From Pseudomonadota bacterium (GTDB taxonomy: Bacteria; Pseudomonadota; Gammaproteobacteria; Steroidobacterales; Steroidobacteraceae): a DNA stretch of 64,000 nucleotides. Numbering within the stretch: position 1 is the first letter of the stretch; each line of letters begins with the position of its first letter. The notes beneath the pieces were generated by a model that searched no databases, was not told where the DNA came from, and worked only from the letters and a program-made list of their open reading frames with translations. The DNA lies in assembly GCA_021847105.1 (NCBI GenBank), contig JAJZUT010000001.1, positions 310,001-374,000 of the forward strand, written 5' to 3'. This document shows positions 45,627-55,009 of this stretch, piece after piece. Made by a program: the position numbers and the translations under genes.

Positions 45627-46361
45627 ATGAGGCGCGAATCGGCTCCGGGAGTGCGTAAGTTCGCGCCTTCGCCAGCGCTCACGGCAGTCATGATGCTGCT
45701 TGCGGCGGCATTTACCCTGCTGGGACGGTGGCAGTGGCGACTGGGTGAGGCCCGCGCGGCGCAATATGCGCATTTCAGACAGGGTGCCGCCCGGGTTCTG
45801 CCGTTGGGTCAAGCGCCTCTGACCTCCGTGCCGGATTACCAGCGCGTGCGCGTCAGCGGCACCTACGACGGCGAACATCAGTTTCTGCTCGACAACAGTA
45901 TCCACGACGGGATCGATGGCTATCAGGTGCTCACCCCACTGCTGCGTCCCGGCGGGGTTGCGTTGCTGGTCGATCGGGGCTGGGTGCCATTCTCCGGCAG
46001 CCGGGCGCGACTGCCCCGGATCGCCCTGTCCGGCGGCACCGAGGTGACACTCACGGGGCGGGTCGGCCGGCTGCCGGTGGCTGGGCTCGCGTTCGGGCGC
46101 GCTGCGCCCGTGCCAGGGCCGAGCTGGCCCAAAGTGACCAGCTTTCCCCGGATGACCGAGCTCAGTGCGGTGCTCGGCCGTCCGCTGCAGCGACGCATCC
46201 TGCTGCTCGATCCGACAGCACCCGACGGCTATGTCCGGGACTGGCAGCTGCCGGGCATGCCCGCGATGGAAAACTGGGGGTATGCGATTCAGTGGTGGGC
46301 GCTGGCCACCGCGGCCGGGGTGATCTGGCTGGTGCTGAGCCTGCGCCGTCGCCCGGGCTGA
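45627..46361 (+). CDS. SURF1 family cytochrome oxidase assembly protein
   Basis: 244 aa. SURF1 architecture: an N-terminal transmembrane helix (LTAVMMLLAAAFTLLGRWQWRL), a periplasmic domain with YQRVRVSGTYDGEHQFLLDN and GYQVLTPLL, and a C-terminal helix (NWGYAIQWWALATAAGVIWLVL). SURF1 delivers heme A to subunit I. It sits between the oxidase genes and heme A synthesis genes, fitting its role. Confidence 0.93.
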   Translation: MRRESAPGVRKFAPSPALTAVMMLLAAAFTLLGRWQWRLGEARAAQYAHFRQGAARVLPLGQAPLTSVPDYQRVRVSGTYDGEHQFLLDNSIHDGIDGYQVLTPLLRPGGVALLVDRGWVPFSGSRARLPRIALSGGTEVTLTGRVGRLPVAGLAFGRAAPVPGPSWPKVTSFPRMTELSAVLGRPLQRRILLLDPTAPDGYVRDWQLPGMPAMENWGYAIQWWALATAAGVIWLVLSLRRRPG

Positions 46362-46457
46362 AGCGCACGGCGGAAGCCCTCCGGGAGCCATGCGCCCGGG
46401 GGCACCAAGTGCACGGGGATGCGGTACCATAACCGCCACATCCCGAGGAGCGATTGC

Positions 46458-47501
46458 TTGGTCCCCGCATCCGTCGAGCGCTGGATCCGCGGTCTGTCGC
46501 TGGCCGCCGTGCTGCTCACCCTCCTGGTCATCGTCCTGGGGGCCTATACCCGCCTGACCAATTCGGGCATCAGCTGCCCGGACTGGCCGGAGTGCTACGG
46601 TCATCTGACGCCCGCTGGAGCGGCCGACAGTCCAACCGCCCAGGCACGCTATCCCGGCCGCCCGCTCAACGTGGACGACGCCTGGCACGAGATGATCCAT
46701 CGGTATGCCGCCGGCACGCTCGGAGTGATCATCACGTTGATTGCTGCGCTCGCGATCGCCTCACGTGGTCGCATTGTCGGCAGTCTCTACGCCCTCATCC
46801 TGTTCGCCACCGTCGTGGCCCAGGCGGCGCTCGGCATGCTCACCGTCACCTGGCTGCTGAAGCCGCCGATCGTGACGCTGCATCTGCTCTTCGGCATGAC
46901 GACACTCGCCCTCGTGTGGTGGATGTGGCTGGCGCTGCAGCCGCGTGCCGCGGCGCCGGACCGTGCTCCGCCGCCGCCTGCGCTCGCGGCGTTGAAGCTC
47001 GCGTATCGGCTGGCGCTGCTCGGACTTGTGGTGCTGGCCGTGCAATTCTTTCTCGGCGCTTGGACCAGTGCGAACTACGCCCAGTACGCCTGCCCAGATT
47101 TCCCGACCTGCCAGGGGCAGTGGTGGCCGCGGCACATGGATTTCCAGGACGCATTCGTGTTGTGGCGCGGACTGTGGGTCGACTTCCAGGGCGGCATTCT
47201 GCCGAACGCGGCTCGCGTCGCTATTCACTTCACGCACCGGCTCGGCGCGCTGACCGTGACACTCGTGCTCGGCGGGACCTGCGCGTATGTCATCAGCCGC
47301 CGCTCGCTCTCGCCGGCGCGGCCGTATGCGTATGCCGTACTGGCGGCGCTTGTGCTCCAGCTGGCCATCGGCATCACCATGGTGCTCGAGAGTTTCCCAC
47401 TCGGTATCACCACGGCGCACACCGGCGGTGCGGCGCTGCTGCTGATGGCGGTGCTCGCGCTGATCCGCAAGCTGTACAGCATGCGTCCGGCGCAGGCCTG
47501 A
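46458..47501 (+). CDS. ctaA: Heme A synthase
   Basis: 347 aa from a TTG at 46458, chosen because GAGGAG lies seven nt upstream; an ATG at 46419 is possible but adds an unusual polar N-terminus. Eight transmembrane helices. LVIVLGAYTRLTNSGISCPDWPECYG is the COX15 hallmark; His ligands in EMIHRYAAG, THRLGAL and TTAHTGGAALL are visible, and a second ACPDFPTCQGQWWP repeat supports the internally duplicated four-helix form. Converts heme O to heme A. Starts about 100 nt after SURF1. Confidence 0.95.
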   Translation: MVPASVERWIRGLSLAAVLLTLLVIVLGAYTRLTNSGISCPDWPECYGHLTPAGAADSPTAQARYPGRPLNVDDAWHEMIHRYAAGTLGVIITLIAALAIASRGRIVGSLYALILFATVVAQAALGMLTVTWLLKPPIVTLHLLFGMTTLALVWWMWLALQPRAAAPDRAPPPPALAALKLAYRLALLGLVVLAVQFFLGAWTSANYAQYACPDFPTCQGQWWPRHMDFQDAFVLWRGLWVDFQGGILPNAARVAIHFTHRLGALTVTLVLGGTCAYVISRRSLSPARPYAYAVLAALVLQLAIGITMVLESFPLGITTAHTGGAALLLMAVLALIRKLYSMRPAQA

Positions 47502-47516
47502 AGCGGACCGGCGGCG

Positions 47517-48440
47517 GTGAATAGCCTCTCGCAACTCGCCAGCATCACTCCGGTCGGTTGGCGGCGATATCTCGAGCTCACCAAGCCTCGGATCTGCGCG
47601 CTCATTACCTTCACGGCGCTGGTCGGTACGCTGCTGGCGAGTCCCGGCTGGCCACCGCTGCGCGCGGTGCTGTGGGGTACGCTCGGCATCGCGCTCGCCG
47701 CCGCCTGTGCGGCGGCCATCAACCATGTGCTCGATCGACGCATTGATGAGCAGATGTCGCGCACCCGCTCGCGCCCGCTGCCCCGCGGCCATCTGACCGA
47801 GCGCAGCGCGCTGATGTTTGCCGCCGCACTCGGTGTGCTCGCGATGACGGTGCTGTCATTTCTGGTCAATCCGCTGACCGCCGTGCTGACGTTCGTCTCG
47901 CTGATCGGCTATGCCGTGATCTACACCGCTTGGCTGAAGCGGGCGACCTCCCAGAACATCGTGATTGGCGGCGCCGCGGGCGCCGCGCCGCCGGTGCTCG
48001 GCTGGGCAGCGGTCACCAACACAGTTGATGCGCACGCGCTGCTGCTGTTTCTGATCATCTTCGTGTGGACACCGCCGCATTTCTGGTCGCTTGCGATTGC
48101 GCGCAAGGATGAATACGCGCGCGCCGGTGTGCCGATGCTGCCGGTCACTCACGGAATCGAATACACGCGGCTGCAGATCCTGTTGTATTCGGTGCTGCTG
48201 CTGGTAGTGACGCTGTTGCCGTTCATCACCGGGATGAGCGGCTTGATCTATCTGGCGGCCGCGCTCGTGCTGGGGGCGCGCTTCCTGTACTACGCGATAC
48301 GGCTGAAGTTCGCGCCCCAGCCGCCCTTGCCGATGCAGTTGTTCCGCTACTCCATCAGTTATCTGATGTGGTTGTTCGCGGCGCTGCTGATCGATCACTA
48401 TCTGCCGACCACCCAGTTGCTGGCGCTGGCTCACGTGTGA
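47517..48440 (+). CDS. ctaB: Heme O synthase (protoheme IX farnesyltransferase)
   Basis: 307 aa from a GTG. UbiA-superfamily membrane prenyltransferase making heme O from heme B and farnesyl-PP. NHVLDRRIDEQMSRTRSRPLP (first Asp-rich motif) near residue 70 and FIIFVWTPPHFWSLAIARKDEY (second motif) are clear. It starts 15 nt after ctaA. Its final 86 nt overlap an ORF on the opposite strand (48355-48861). Confidence 0.95.
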   Translation: MNSLSQLASITPVGWRRYLELTKPRICALITFTALVGTLLASPGWPPLRAVLWGTLGIALAAACAAAINHVLDRRIDEQMSRTRSRPLPRGHLTERSALMFAAALGVLAMTVLSFLVNPLTAVLTFVSLIGYAVIYTAWLKRATSQNIVIGGAAGAAPPVLGWAAVTNTVDAHALLLFLIIFVWTPPHFWSLAIARKDEYARAGVPMLPVTHGIEYTRLQILLYSVLLLVVTLLPFITGMSGLIYLAAALVLGARFLYYAIRLKFAPQPPLPMQLFRYSISYLMWLFAALLIDHYLPTTQLLALAHV

Positions 48441-48861
48441 GCAGCAGCTCCCACGAGGACAGACGGCGGCTGTCGAGCAGCAGCACGCCGGAAGCCTCGT
48501 AATGATCGGCGTCCAGGCGCCCGTAGTGTTCGGCCCCGTGATAACCGCTCACCGTGCAGCGGTACACCGATAGGATGCAGCGCTCCAGCACCGAGAAGGT
48601 CCCCTGCTGCTTACCGAGGGTGGCATTGTCCGAGGTCCAGCGCAGGCAGCCACCTTTCTTCGCCGGTCGCTCGATCCAGTACGCATTGCGAAACTCCACT
48701 GGCGGCGATCCCAGCACTTTGAGCGAACCGGTGATCAGCCAGCAGTCGCTCTGGTGTGCCACCTCGGTGCGGCATTCGGCCGGCAATGGCTCGCCATCCT
48801 CGCGCCAGAATGTCCCGGCGCCGGTCCAGATCGCAGGTTCGAGCAGGTACGTGTGCGTCAT
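48355..48861 (-). CDS. Hypothetical protein coupled to the LacI-family regulator
   Basis: 168 aa, not recognised. No signal peptide or membrane helix; beta-rich-looking sequence with a WREDGEPLPAECRTEV start, WLITGSLKVLGSPPVEFRNAYWIE middle and YRCTVSGYHGAEHYGRL. The lipocalin-like pattern is only an impression. The ATG overlaps the LacI stop as ATGA, so it is cotranslated with the regulator. Its 3' 86 nt run antisense to the end of ctaB; the last 28 residues are low-complexity (TTTSDN) and could be a late extension. Confidence 0.6.
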   Translation of the reverse strand: MTHTYLLEPAIWTGAGTFWREDGEPLPAECRTEVAHQSDCWLITGSLKVLGSPPVEFRNAYWIERPAKKGGCLRWTSDNATLGKQQGTFSVLERCILSVYRCTVSGYHGAEHYGRLDADHYEASGVLLLDSRRLSSWELLLTREPAPATGWSADSDRSAAPRTTTSDN

Positions 48862-49922
48862 GGGGAAGGAGCCGTGTCAGCCACGCCAGTCGCTGCGCCG
48901 CAGGACTCGCGCACGATCAGGTGTGGGGAGAGAACCCGGTTCTCGACCGGCCGGCCCTCGATCTGGTGGATCAGGCTCTCCACCAGCGCTTCACCGGCGC
49001 GCGTGGTGCCCTGCGATACCGTGGTAAGGGCCGGGCGGGTGACCGCGCCCATCGGAATGCCATCGAAACCGACCACCGCCACGTCTTGCGGCACCCGCCT
49101 GCCGGCACGCGCGAGCGCTCCCATCGCGCCGATTGCGATGAGGTCGCTCGCGGCGAATACGGCATCAAAATTCAGACCGCGCTCGAGCAGCACGTGCAGC
49201 GCCGCCTCGCCGGAGGCTTCGGTCGAAACCGCGCTCGTCTGCAGCCGCGGATCGGGCTCCACGCCTGCGGCGAGCAGGGTCTCACGATAACCGCGGTAGC
49301 GATCAGCCATCTCCGGCGCCGACGGCGCGATGTCGCCAATGAACGCAATGCGCCGTCGGCCCAGACGTACCAGATGCTCTACGGCGAGGCGCCCACCGGC
49401 GACGTTGTCGCATCCGATGGACACGCCGGGGTGATCGGGCAGGACGTGACCCCAGCGCACGAGATGTGCTCCATGGGCGATCAGGGTCTCCAGCCGGTCG
49501 CGGTAGGCCACGTAATCCCCATAGCCGAGCAGAATGATCCCGTCGGCCTTGTGGCTGTCTTCGTAATCGGCCAGCCAGTCGCGCAGCAGATCCTGGAAAG
49601 AGACCAACAGGTCGTACCCTTGCCGGGAACAGGCGCGGATGATCGAGCCCAGCATCGAATGGAAGAACGGATTGATCGCCGAATCATCCGCCGTGGGGTC
49701 TTCGAAGAACAGCAACGCCAGCGTACCGGTTTGCTTGCGGCGCAGACTCGACGCGTTCTTGTCGACGTGGTAGTTGAGTTGGCGGGCGACCTCGAGGATC
49801 CGCGCACGGGTCGGCTCCGAAACCATAGGGTCACCGCGCAAGGCGCGGGAGACGGTTGACTGCGACACGCCCGCGATGTGGGCAATGTCGAGCGAGTTGG
49901 CTTTGTGGCGCTTGTTACGCAC
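48858..49922 (-). CDS. LacI-family transcriptional regulator of the glucan locus
   Basis: 354 aa from a GTG at 49922 (GGGGGAGG just upstream); upstream in-frame ATGs at 50000 give an extension without family similarity. N-terminal LacI helix-turn-helix: NSLDIAHIAGVSQSTVSRALRGD followed by the hinge NYHVDKNASSLRR. The periplasmic-binding-protein-like effector domain has DGIILLGYGDYV, RRRIAFIGDIAPSAPEMADRYRGY and VAVVGFDGIPMG. Located downstream of the alpha-glucosidase on the same strand. Three identical 14-bp sites in the locus (51833-51846, 51892-51905, 58320-58333) are its likely operators. Effector probably a maltose-type sugar (inference). Confidence 0.9.
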   Translation of the reverse strand: MRNKRHKANSLDIAHIAGVSQSTVSRALRGDPMVSEPTRARILEVARQLNYHVDKNASSLRRKQTGTLALLFFEDPTADDSAINPFFHSMLGSIIRACSRQGYDLLVSFQDLLRDWLADYEDSHKADGIILLGYGDYVAYRDRLETLIAHGAHLVRWGHVLPDHPGVSIGCDNVAGGRLAVEHLVRLGRRRIAFIGDIAPSAPEMADRYRGYRETLLAAGVEPDPRLQTSAVSTEASGEAALHVLLERGLNFDAVFAASDLIAIGAMGALARAGRRVPQDVAVVGFDGIPMGAVTRPALTTVSQGTTRAGEALVESLIHQIEGRPVENRVLSPHLIVRESCGAATGVADTAPSP

Positions 49923-50140
49923 GTGCAACGCCTCCCCCAGGAGCGGCTTTTGCACGCGTTCGGGCTCGACCGATTGTCCGTCGCGCATCTGGACTTGCAC
50001 GGCCCATGGGCCGTCCCCCTCACCTCGACCTATCGTCGCTCGGCACCTAGTCTAAGTCATGCGCGCGCGGGTCCAAAATCCACCCTGTCGCAAACGTGCA
50101 ACAGATCGGGCGCGGCAGGAGGAGCGAGTGCCACCGGGAA

Positions 50141-51778
50141 TCAGGACAGGGTGGCGAACAGCACGCCGTGTCCGGGTAAGGTCACGGTGTGGCTCTCCAG
50201 CCGGCCGGTGGTGAGGCCGTGCCCATCGAGTGACCGCAGGGCACCCTGCACGGGCAGCTCCACCCGTTGTGTCTCCGGACCCAGATTGAACGCTGCCAAT
50301 ACCGTCTGGCCGTCCAAATGCCGTGTAAAGGCCAGGATCGGCTCGGGCAGAGCGAGAAAGCGGATCGCGCCCCAACGCAGCGCGGGCTGTTCTCGGCGCC
50401 AGCGCAGGAAGCGCCGGAAGCCATTGAGCGGCGAGCGCGGATCGGCTTCCTGCTGCGAAACCGCGAGCCGCAGATGCTCCGGTGGCACAGGCAGCCAGGG
50501 GGATCCGGTGCTGAAGCCGCTATCCGGGCTGTTCCGCCAGGGCATCGGGGTGCGGCAGCCGTCGCGTCCCTTGAAGTTTGGCCAGAACGCGATGCCGAAC
50601 GGGTCGCGTAGCGCCTCGTATGGCACGCCGGCTTCCGGGAGGCCGAGTTCCTCGCCCTGGTAGACGCACACGGACCCGCGTAGCGAACAGACCATCGCGC
50701 TCAGCAGCGTGGCCATGTTCGGGGGGGCGTTCTGCCCGCCCCAGCGCGTCACCACCCGGGCCACGTCGTGGTTGGAGATCGTCCAGCAGGGCCAGCCGTG
50801 CGGCATCTGGCGCTCCAGAGCGTCGACTGTGCCGCGAATGTGAGCGGCGCGGTACTCCTCGGTGAGCAGCTCGAAGGAATACGCCATGTGTAGGCGGCCG
50901 TCACCCACATACTCAGCCATCGTCGCGAGTGAATCTTCCGAGGAGATCTCCCCGAGCGCCACCACGTCGGGACAGTTATCAATCAGCCGACGCACTTGCT
51001 CGATGAAGGCGAGGTTTTCCGGCTGCGTGTTGTTGTACCAATGGTATTGGTAAGCATAGGGATTGTCGGGGCTGAAGCCCCGACCCGTCCGCTCGCTCTC
51101 GGGCTTCGCCGGATTGTCGCGCAGCAGCCGATCGTGGTAACAGAAATTGATGGCGTCGAGGCGCACGCCGTCGATGCCACGGCGCAGCCAGAACCTGAGG
51201 TTCTCGAGCATCGCAGCGGGCACTTCGGGGTTGTGGAAATTCAGATCCGGCTGCGAATCCAGAAAATTGTGCAGGTAGTACTGCCGGCGGCGCGGCTCCC
51301 AGCGCCACGCCGGACCGCCGAAGATCGACTGCCAGTTGTTCGGTGGCGAGCCGTCCGCGCGCGGATCGGCCCACACATACCAGTCGGACTTCGGGTTGTC
51401 ACGGCTCTCGCGGCTCTGGCGAAACCACGGATGCTCGGCCGATGTGTGGCTCATGACCTGGTCGATCATGATCTTCAAACCACGCCGGTGCGTCTCGCTC
51501 ACCAGCCGGTCGAAGTCCGCGAGTGTGCCGAACATCGGATCGACGGCGCGGTAATCCGACACGTCATAGCCAAAATCGGCCATCGGGGACTTAAAAAACG
51601 GTGAGACCCAGATGCAATCGACGCCGAGCTGCGCGACGTAGTCGAGTCGCTCGATGATGCCGGGCAGATCCCCGACCCCGTCTCCATTGCTGTCCTGAAA
51701 GCTGCGAGGATAAATCTGATAGATCACCGCCCCCCGCCACCACTGCTGCGCGATCATGCTTTTGTTCTCAGTGTCCAT
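50141..51778 (-). CDS. GH13 alpha-glucosidase (oligo-1,6-glucosidase / alpha-glucosidase type)
   Basis: 545 aa, no signal peptide, so cytoplasmic. AVIYQIYPRSFQDSNGDGVGDLPGI is the standard start of subfamily-23-like GH13 enzymes. Catalytic residues: Asp in DGVRLDAINF, Glu in VALGEISSED, Asp in TISNHDVARV. PPNNWQSIFGGPAW supports the small-oligosaccharide type acting on maltose, isomaltose or related disaccharides. In these loci it splits sugars after uptake. A site matching the LacI operator lies about 55-70 nt upstream of its start. An internal ATG at 51757 is an alternative start. Confidence 0.94.
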   Translation of the reverse strand: MDTENKSMIAQQWWRGAVIYQIYPRSFQDSNGDGVGDLPGIIERLDYVAQLGVDCIWVSPFFKSPMADFGYDVSDYRAVDPMFGTLADFDRLVSETHRRGLKIMIDQVMSHTSAEHPWFRQSRESRDNPKSDWYVWADPRADGSPPNNWQSIFGGPAWRWEPRRRQYYLHNFLDSQPDLNFHNPEVPAAMLENLRFWLRRGIDGVRLDAINFCYHDRLLRDNPAKPESERTGRGFSPDNPYAYQYHWYNNTQPENLAFIEQVRRLIDNCPDVVALGEISSEDSLATMAEYVGDGRLHMAYSFELLTEEYRAAHIRGTVDALERQMPHGWPCWTISNHDVARVVTRWGGQNAPPNMATLLSAMVCSLRGSVCVYQGEELGLPEAGVPYEALRDPFGIAFWPNFKGRDGCRTPMPWRNSPDSGFSTGSPWLPVPPEHLRLAVSQQEADPRSPLNGFRRFLRWRREQPALRWGAIRFLALPEPILAFTRHLDGQTVLAAFNLGPETQRVELPVQGALRSLDGHGLTTGRLESHTVTLPGHGVLFATLS

Positions 51779-51832
51779 GTCCGTACTCTGACACAGCTTG
51801 CAGTCGCTTCGCTCCTGTCCCCCCCCGCGCTC

Positions 51833-51846
51833 ACATACGTATTCAT
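51833..51846 (-). promoter_or_regulatory. Putative LacI-family operator 1 (alpha-glucosidase side)
   Basis: ATGAATACGTATGT on the minus strand, within the 280-nt divergent region 51779-52058. The extended 18-mer ATGAATACGTATGTGAGC is identical to operator 3. About 55 nt upstream of the alpha-glucosidase start. Just 3' is a run of eight C residues at 51819-51826. Confidence 0.7.
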
Positions 51847-51891
51847 CTTAAAGCGCGCTCATTGAATCAAGCAAACCCTTCCGCCCGGTCT

Positions 51892-51905
51892 ATGAATACG
51901 TATGT
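51892..51905 (+). promoter_or_regulatory. Putative LacI-family operator 2 (TonB receptor side)
   Basis: ATGAATACGTATGT on the plus strand, 46 nt from operator 1 in inverted orientation and 154 nt before the receptor start. The core ATACGTAT is palindromic, as usual for LacI-family sites. Confidence 0.7.
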
Positions 51906-52058
51906 GGCCGCTTGCGTTCACCAAGCGCCTTACCAAATCATTGAGTCAGATTCGATGCGCTCACATCAGCACGTCTTCGGCAGATGCCAGATGTGGGGGT
52001 GCGTGTGGCCCGCAGCAGACCACTTCAGTTTCATAAGCTTGTTTCCCGGGGGGGGATC

Positions 52059-54989
52059 GTGATTACCAGACGTACGCGCAGTATTCTTGAATTGGCCGTC
52101 GCAACCGCTTGCTTCGGCGCCGCCGCGGTTGCCGCTGCGATGCCCGTCACTGCGACTGCCGCACCACAGAGTGCGAGTGCGCAGAGCGCCGCGCCCAACA
52201 AAAAGTCGAAGAAGCAGGTCGCCAATGCGAATCTCCTCCACGAGGTGGTGGTCAACGGCTTCCTGAGCAGCATCCAGAACGCCATCGCCATCCAAAAGAA
52301 CTCCAATAGCATCGTCGAGGCGATTTCCGCCCAGGACATCGGCAGGTTGCCCGGCACAAGCATCGCGGCTTCCCTACAGCAGCTCCCCGGCGTCAATGTG
52401 CAGATGGTCGGCGGCCGTCCGCAGGCGGTGAACGTGCACGGTCTCGGCCAGGACTTCAGTACCGCGTTGCTCGATGGTGTCGAGCAGGTGACTACCGCGC
52501 AAAACCGCGGCGTCCATTTCAACCAGTATCCGCCCGGCTGGTTCAAGAACATCAAGGTGTACATCAGCCCGGAGGCTGATCTGATCGGTCAGGGCCTGGC
52601 GGCTACCTTCGCGATGCAGACGTGGCGGCCGCTCGCCGAGCCGCACCGTGAGGTGGCTCTCAACGCCGATTACCGGTGGGTGAGCCCCGGTGACCTGATG
52701 CCAGGCCCCGGCGTCAACGACAAGGGCTATGGCGTCAACGGGATGTACATCAACCAGTTCGATGACCGGAAATTTGGCGTCGCGCTGGGCTTTGACGTGG
52801 ACTCGCTGCCGTCGAAGCGCTTGCGCGAGGCGCCGTGGGGCGCTCCGGGAGGGTATCCGACCAACTCGGCAGGGGTCATCGTGCCAGGCGGCAATAAAAT
52901 CTACAATTACTCGAGCCTGCGCAAGCGTGACGCGTTCTTCGCAACCTTCCAGTATCGACCGTCCCGCGCGTACAACACCACGCTCGATCTGTCTTACGAG
53001 GACTACCACAAGACGAGCCTGCGCAAAGGAATGGAAATTCCGATGCAGTGGGGCCCGTCTACCCTCGTGACGGCAGGGCCAGTGGTCAATGGCTTCATGG
53101 AAAGCGGCACGTGGAGTACCTATCCAGTAATCCGCAACGGCTACACTCACCACAAGGATCGGATCTTCAACATCCGCTGGAGTAACCGTTTCCGGTTCGC
53201 TGACAATTGGACCGCTGGTGTCGAGGGAAGTTACAACGAGGCGATGCGGAATTACGAAAAGCTCGAGTCCTATTCGGGTTTCGGATACAACGGACCGGGA
53301 AGCAACGGCGCCATCGCGCCGATCACTGTCAACTTCAGCTATGCCCCGGACGGCATGATGATCTTGACGTCGCCGAACAACCTGGCGGCATCAAACATCG
53401 TACTGACCGATCCGCGCGGCTGGGGTGCCGGCGCGGGTATCGTGCAGCAGGGGTTCATCAATGAGCAGCACAATGAGGAGTATCTCGCGAACCTGAAGGC
53501 CACTGCCCAGCACTACTTCGAGAACGGGCCGATTTCGAGCGTGGAATTCGGCGTCGACTATGCGCACCATCACAAGAACAACAATATTTATCAGTATTTC
53601 GTGACGCTGCCCGGCAGCTGCACGACCTCCGGCGGCACGACTTTGATCGGTGCCTGCCAGGCGCCGATCCCCGCCAGCGCGACCCAGGGTGTTTTCGATC
53701 CGCTCGGCTTCATGGGTCTGGGTCCGGAGATCCTGTACAACCCGAATGCGCTGCTCGCAAGCGGCGTCACCACGCTTTACCCAACGGCGCTTTCGAGTCT
53801 CAGTCAATCGCCCCAGTGGTCGCTGCACGAGAACGACACTTACGGCTTCGTGCAGTTCAACATTCAGACCAACCTCAGTCCGGACATTGGGTTGCGCGGC
53901 AATTTCGGCCTGCAGGTCGCTCATACCTCTCAGGGAAGCACCGGCGAGCGCCTCGCGCCCGGCTCCAGCGCGGGCGGTACCAGCAAGATCACTCTGTTGC
54001 CGGTCTCGGGCGGGGCAAACTTCACGCGCTATCTGCCCAGCCTGAACCTGGTGTTCTCATTCCCGCACAACTATGACGCCCGTCTCGGCATCGCGCGCAC
54101 CATGGCGAGGCCGAAGATGAGCGACATGAGCGCCGGGATGTCCATCAACACCAACCCGAATTATGTGACCAATACGAGTCTCACGAATTCGTTCTTCTCC
54201 GGTAGCGGCGGCAATCCGGCGCTGCTGCCCACTATGGCCACGAATTTCAACCTCAGCCTGGAGCACTACTTCAAGGGGCTTTCGGGAGGTTTCCAGTGCG
54301 TCGGCACCGGCGCGCACTACTCGGCTCAATGTCGCGGCGGCGGGAATACCGGTTACGTGCAGTTGTCGGCGTTCTACCTGCACTTGACCGATTTCATCAA
54401 CGAGAACGCAGCGAGCATATTCAATTTCACCTCATTCGAGAGCGGCTACCTGACGCCCGCGCAACAGGCGCAGCTCGGTACGGTGTATGGCGCCTTCACC
54501 ATTCCGAAAAACGACGGCGCCGGCAAGGTCTACGGTGCGCAGATCGCGACCAACGTGCCGCTGATCTGGGGCTTCGGGGTGCTGGGCAGCGCGACCCTCA
54601 GCAAGAGCGCGATCTACTACTCGGGCAGCACGACACCGATCGGGGTCGAGGGTCTGGCCAAGTGGGTGCAGAATTACACGCTGTACTATGCCCGAGACGG
54701 CTTCCAGGCCAATGTAAATTTCAACTCCCGTACCCACGCTCTGGCGAGCCTGTTCGGCATCAGCGAGTCGCGCTCGATTACCGAGCAGCGGGCGCAGCAC
54801 TGGATCAGCGCCCAGGTGAGCTATTCGTTCGGACGGGGGCGGCTTAAGGGACTGACACTCGTTGCCTCGGGCGAGAACCTCGGCAACGAACCTCTGGTCG
54901 ACTATGGGAACAACGATCCGCGGCAGATCACCCGCTTCGAGACCTACGGACGCATCTTCCACGTCGGCTTTTCGTATAAGCTCGACTGA
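52059..54989 (+). CDS. TonB-dependent outer-membrane receptor of the glucan locus
   Basis: 976 aa from a GTG at 52059, immediately after a run of eight G residues that acts as the ribosome site. Signal peptide of about 35 residues ends near TATA-APQ. The plug domain begins with EVVVNGFLSSIQNAIAIQKN and SIVEAISAQDIGRLPGTSIAASLQQLPGVNVQ, the pattern of the Xanthomonas/Caulobacter-type large receptors. The barrel covers the rest, ending in FHVGFSYKLD; the last residue is Asp rather than the usual aromatic. No TonB box is obvious. Transports maltodextrins or similar glucans through the outer membrane (inferred from adjacent glucosidases). Confidence 0.93.
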   Translation: MITRRTRSILELAVATACFGAAAVAAAMPVTATAAPQSASAQSAAPNKKSKKQVANANLLHEVVVNGFLSSIQNAIAIQKNSNSIVEAISAQDIGRLPGTSIAASLQQLPGVNVQMVGGRPQAVNVHGLGQDFSTALLDGVEQVTTAQNRGVHFNQYPPGWFKNIKVYISPEADLIGQGLAATFAMQTWRPLAEPHREVALNADYRWVSPGDLMPGPGVNDKGYGVNGMYINQFDDRKFGVALGFDVDSLPSKRLREAPWGAPGGYPTNSAGVIVPGGNKIYNYSSLRKRDAFFATFQYRPSRAYNTTLDLSYEDYHKTSLRKGMEIPMQWGPSTLVTAGPVVNGFMESGTWSTYPVIRNGYTHHKDRIFNIRWSNRFRFADNWTAGVEGSYNEAMRNYEKLESYSGFGYNGPGSNGAIAPITVNFSYAPDGMMILTSPNNLAASNIVLTDPRGWGAGAGIVQQGFINEQHNEEYLANLKATAQHYFENGPISSVEFGVDYAHHHKNNNIYQYFVTLPGSCTTSGGTTLIGACQAPIPASATQGVFDPLGFMGLGPEILYNPNALLASGVTTLYPTALSSLSQSPQWSLHENDTYGFVQFNIQTNLSPDIGLRGNFGLQVAHTSQGSTGERLAPGSSAGGTSKITLLPVSGGANFTRYLPSLNLVFSFPHNYDARLGIARTMARPKMSDMSAGMSINTNPNYVTNTSLTNSFFSGSGGNPALLPTMATNFNLSLEHYFKGLSGGFQCVGTGAHYSAQCRGGGNTGYVQLSAFYLHLTDFINENAASIFNFTSFESGYLTPAQQAQLGTVYGAFTIPKNDGAGKVYGAQIATNVPLIWGFGVLGSATLSKSAIYYSGSTTPIGVEGLAKWVQNYTLYYARDGFQANVNFNSRTHALASLFGISESRSITEQRAQHWISAQVSYSFGRGRLKGLTLVASGENLGNEPLVDYGNNDPRQITRFETYGRIFHVGFSYKLD

Positions 54990-55009
54990 TCTGTCTGCCG
55001 CAGAAGAAT

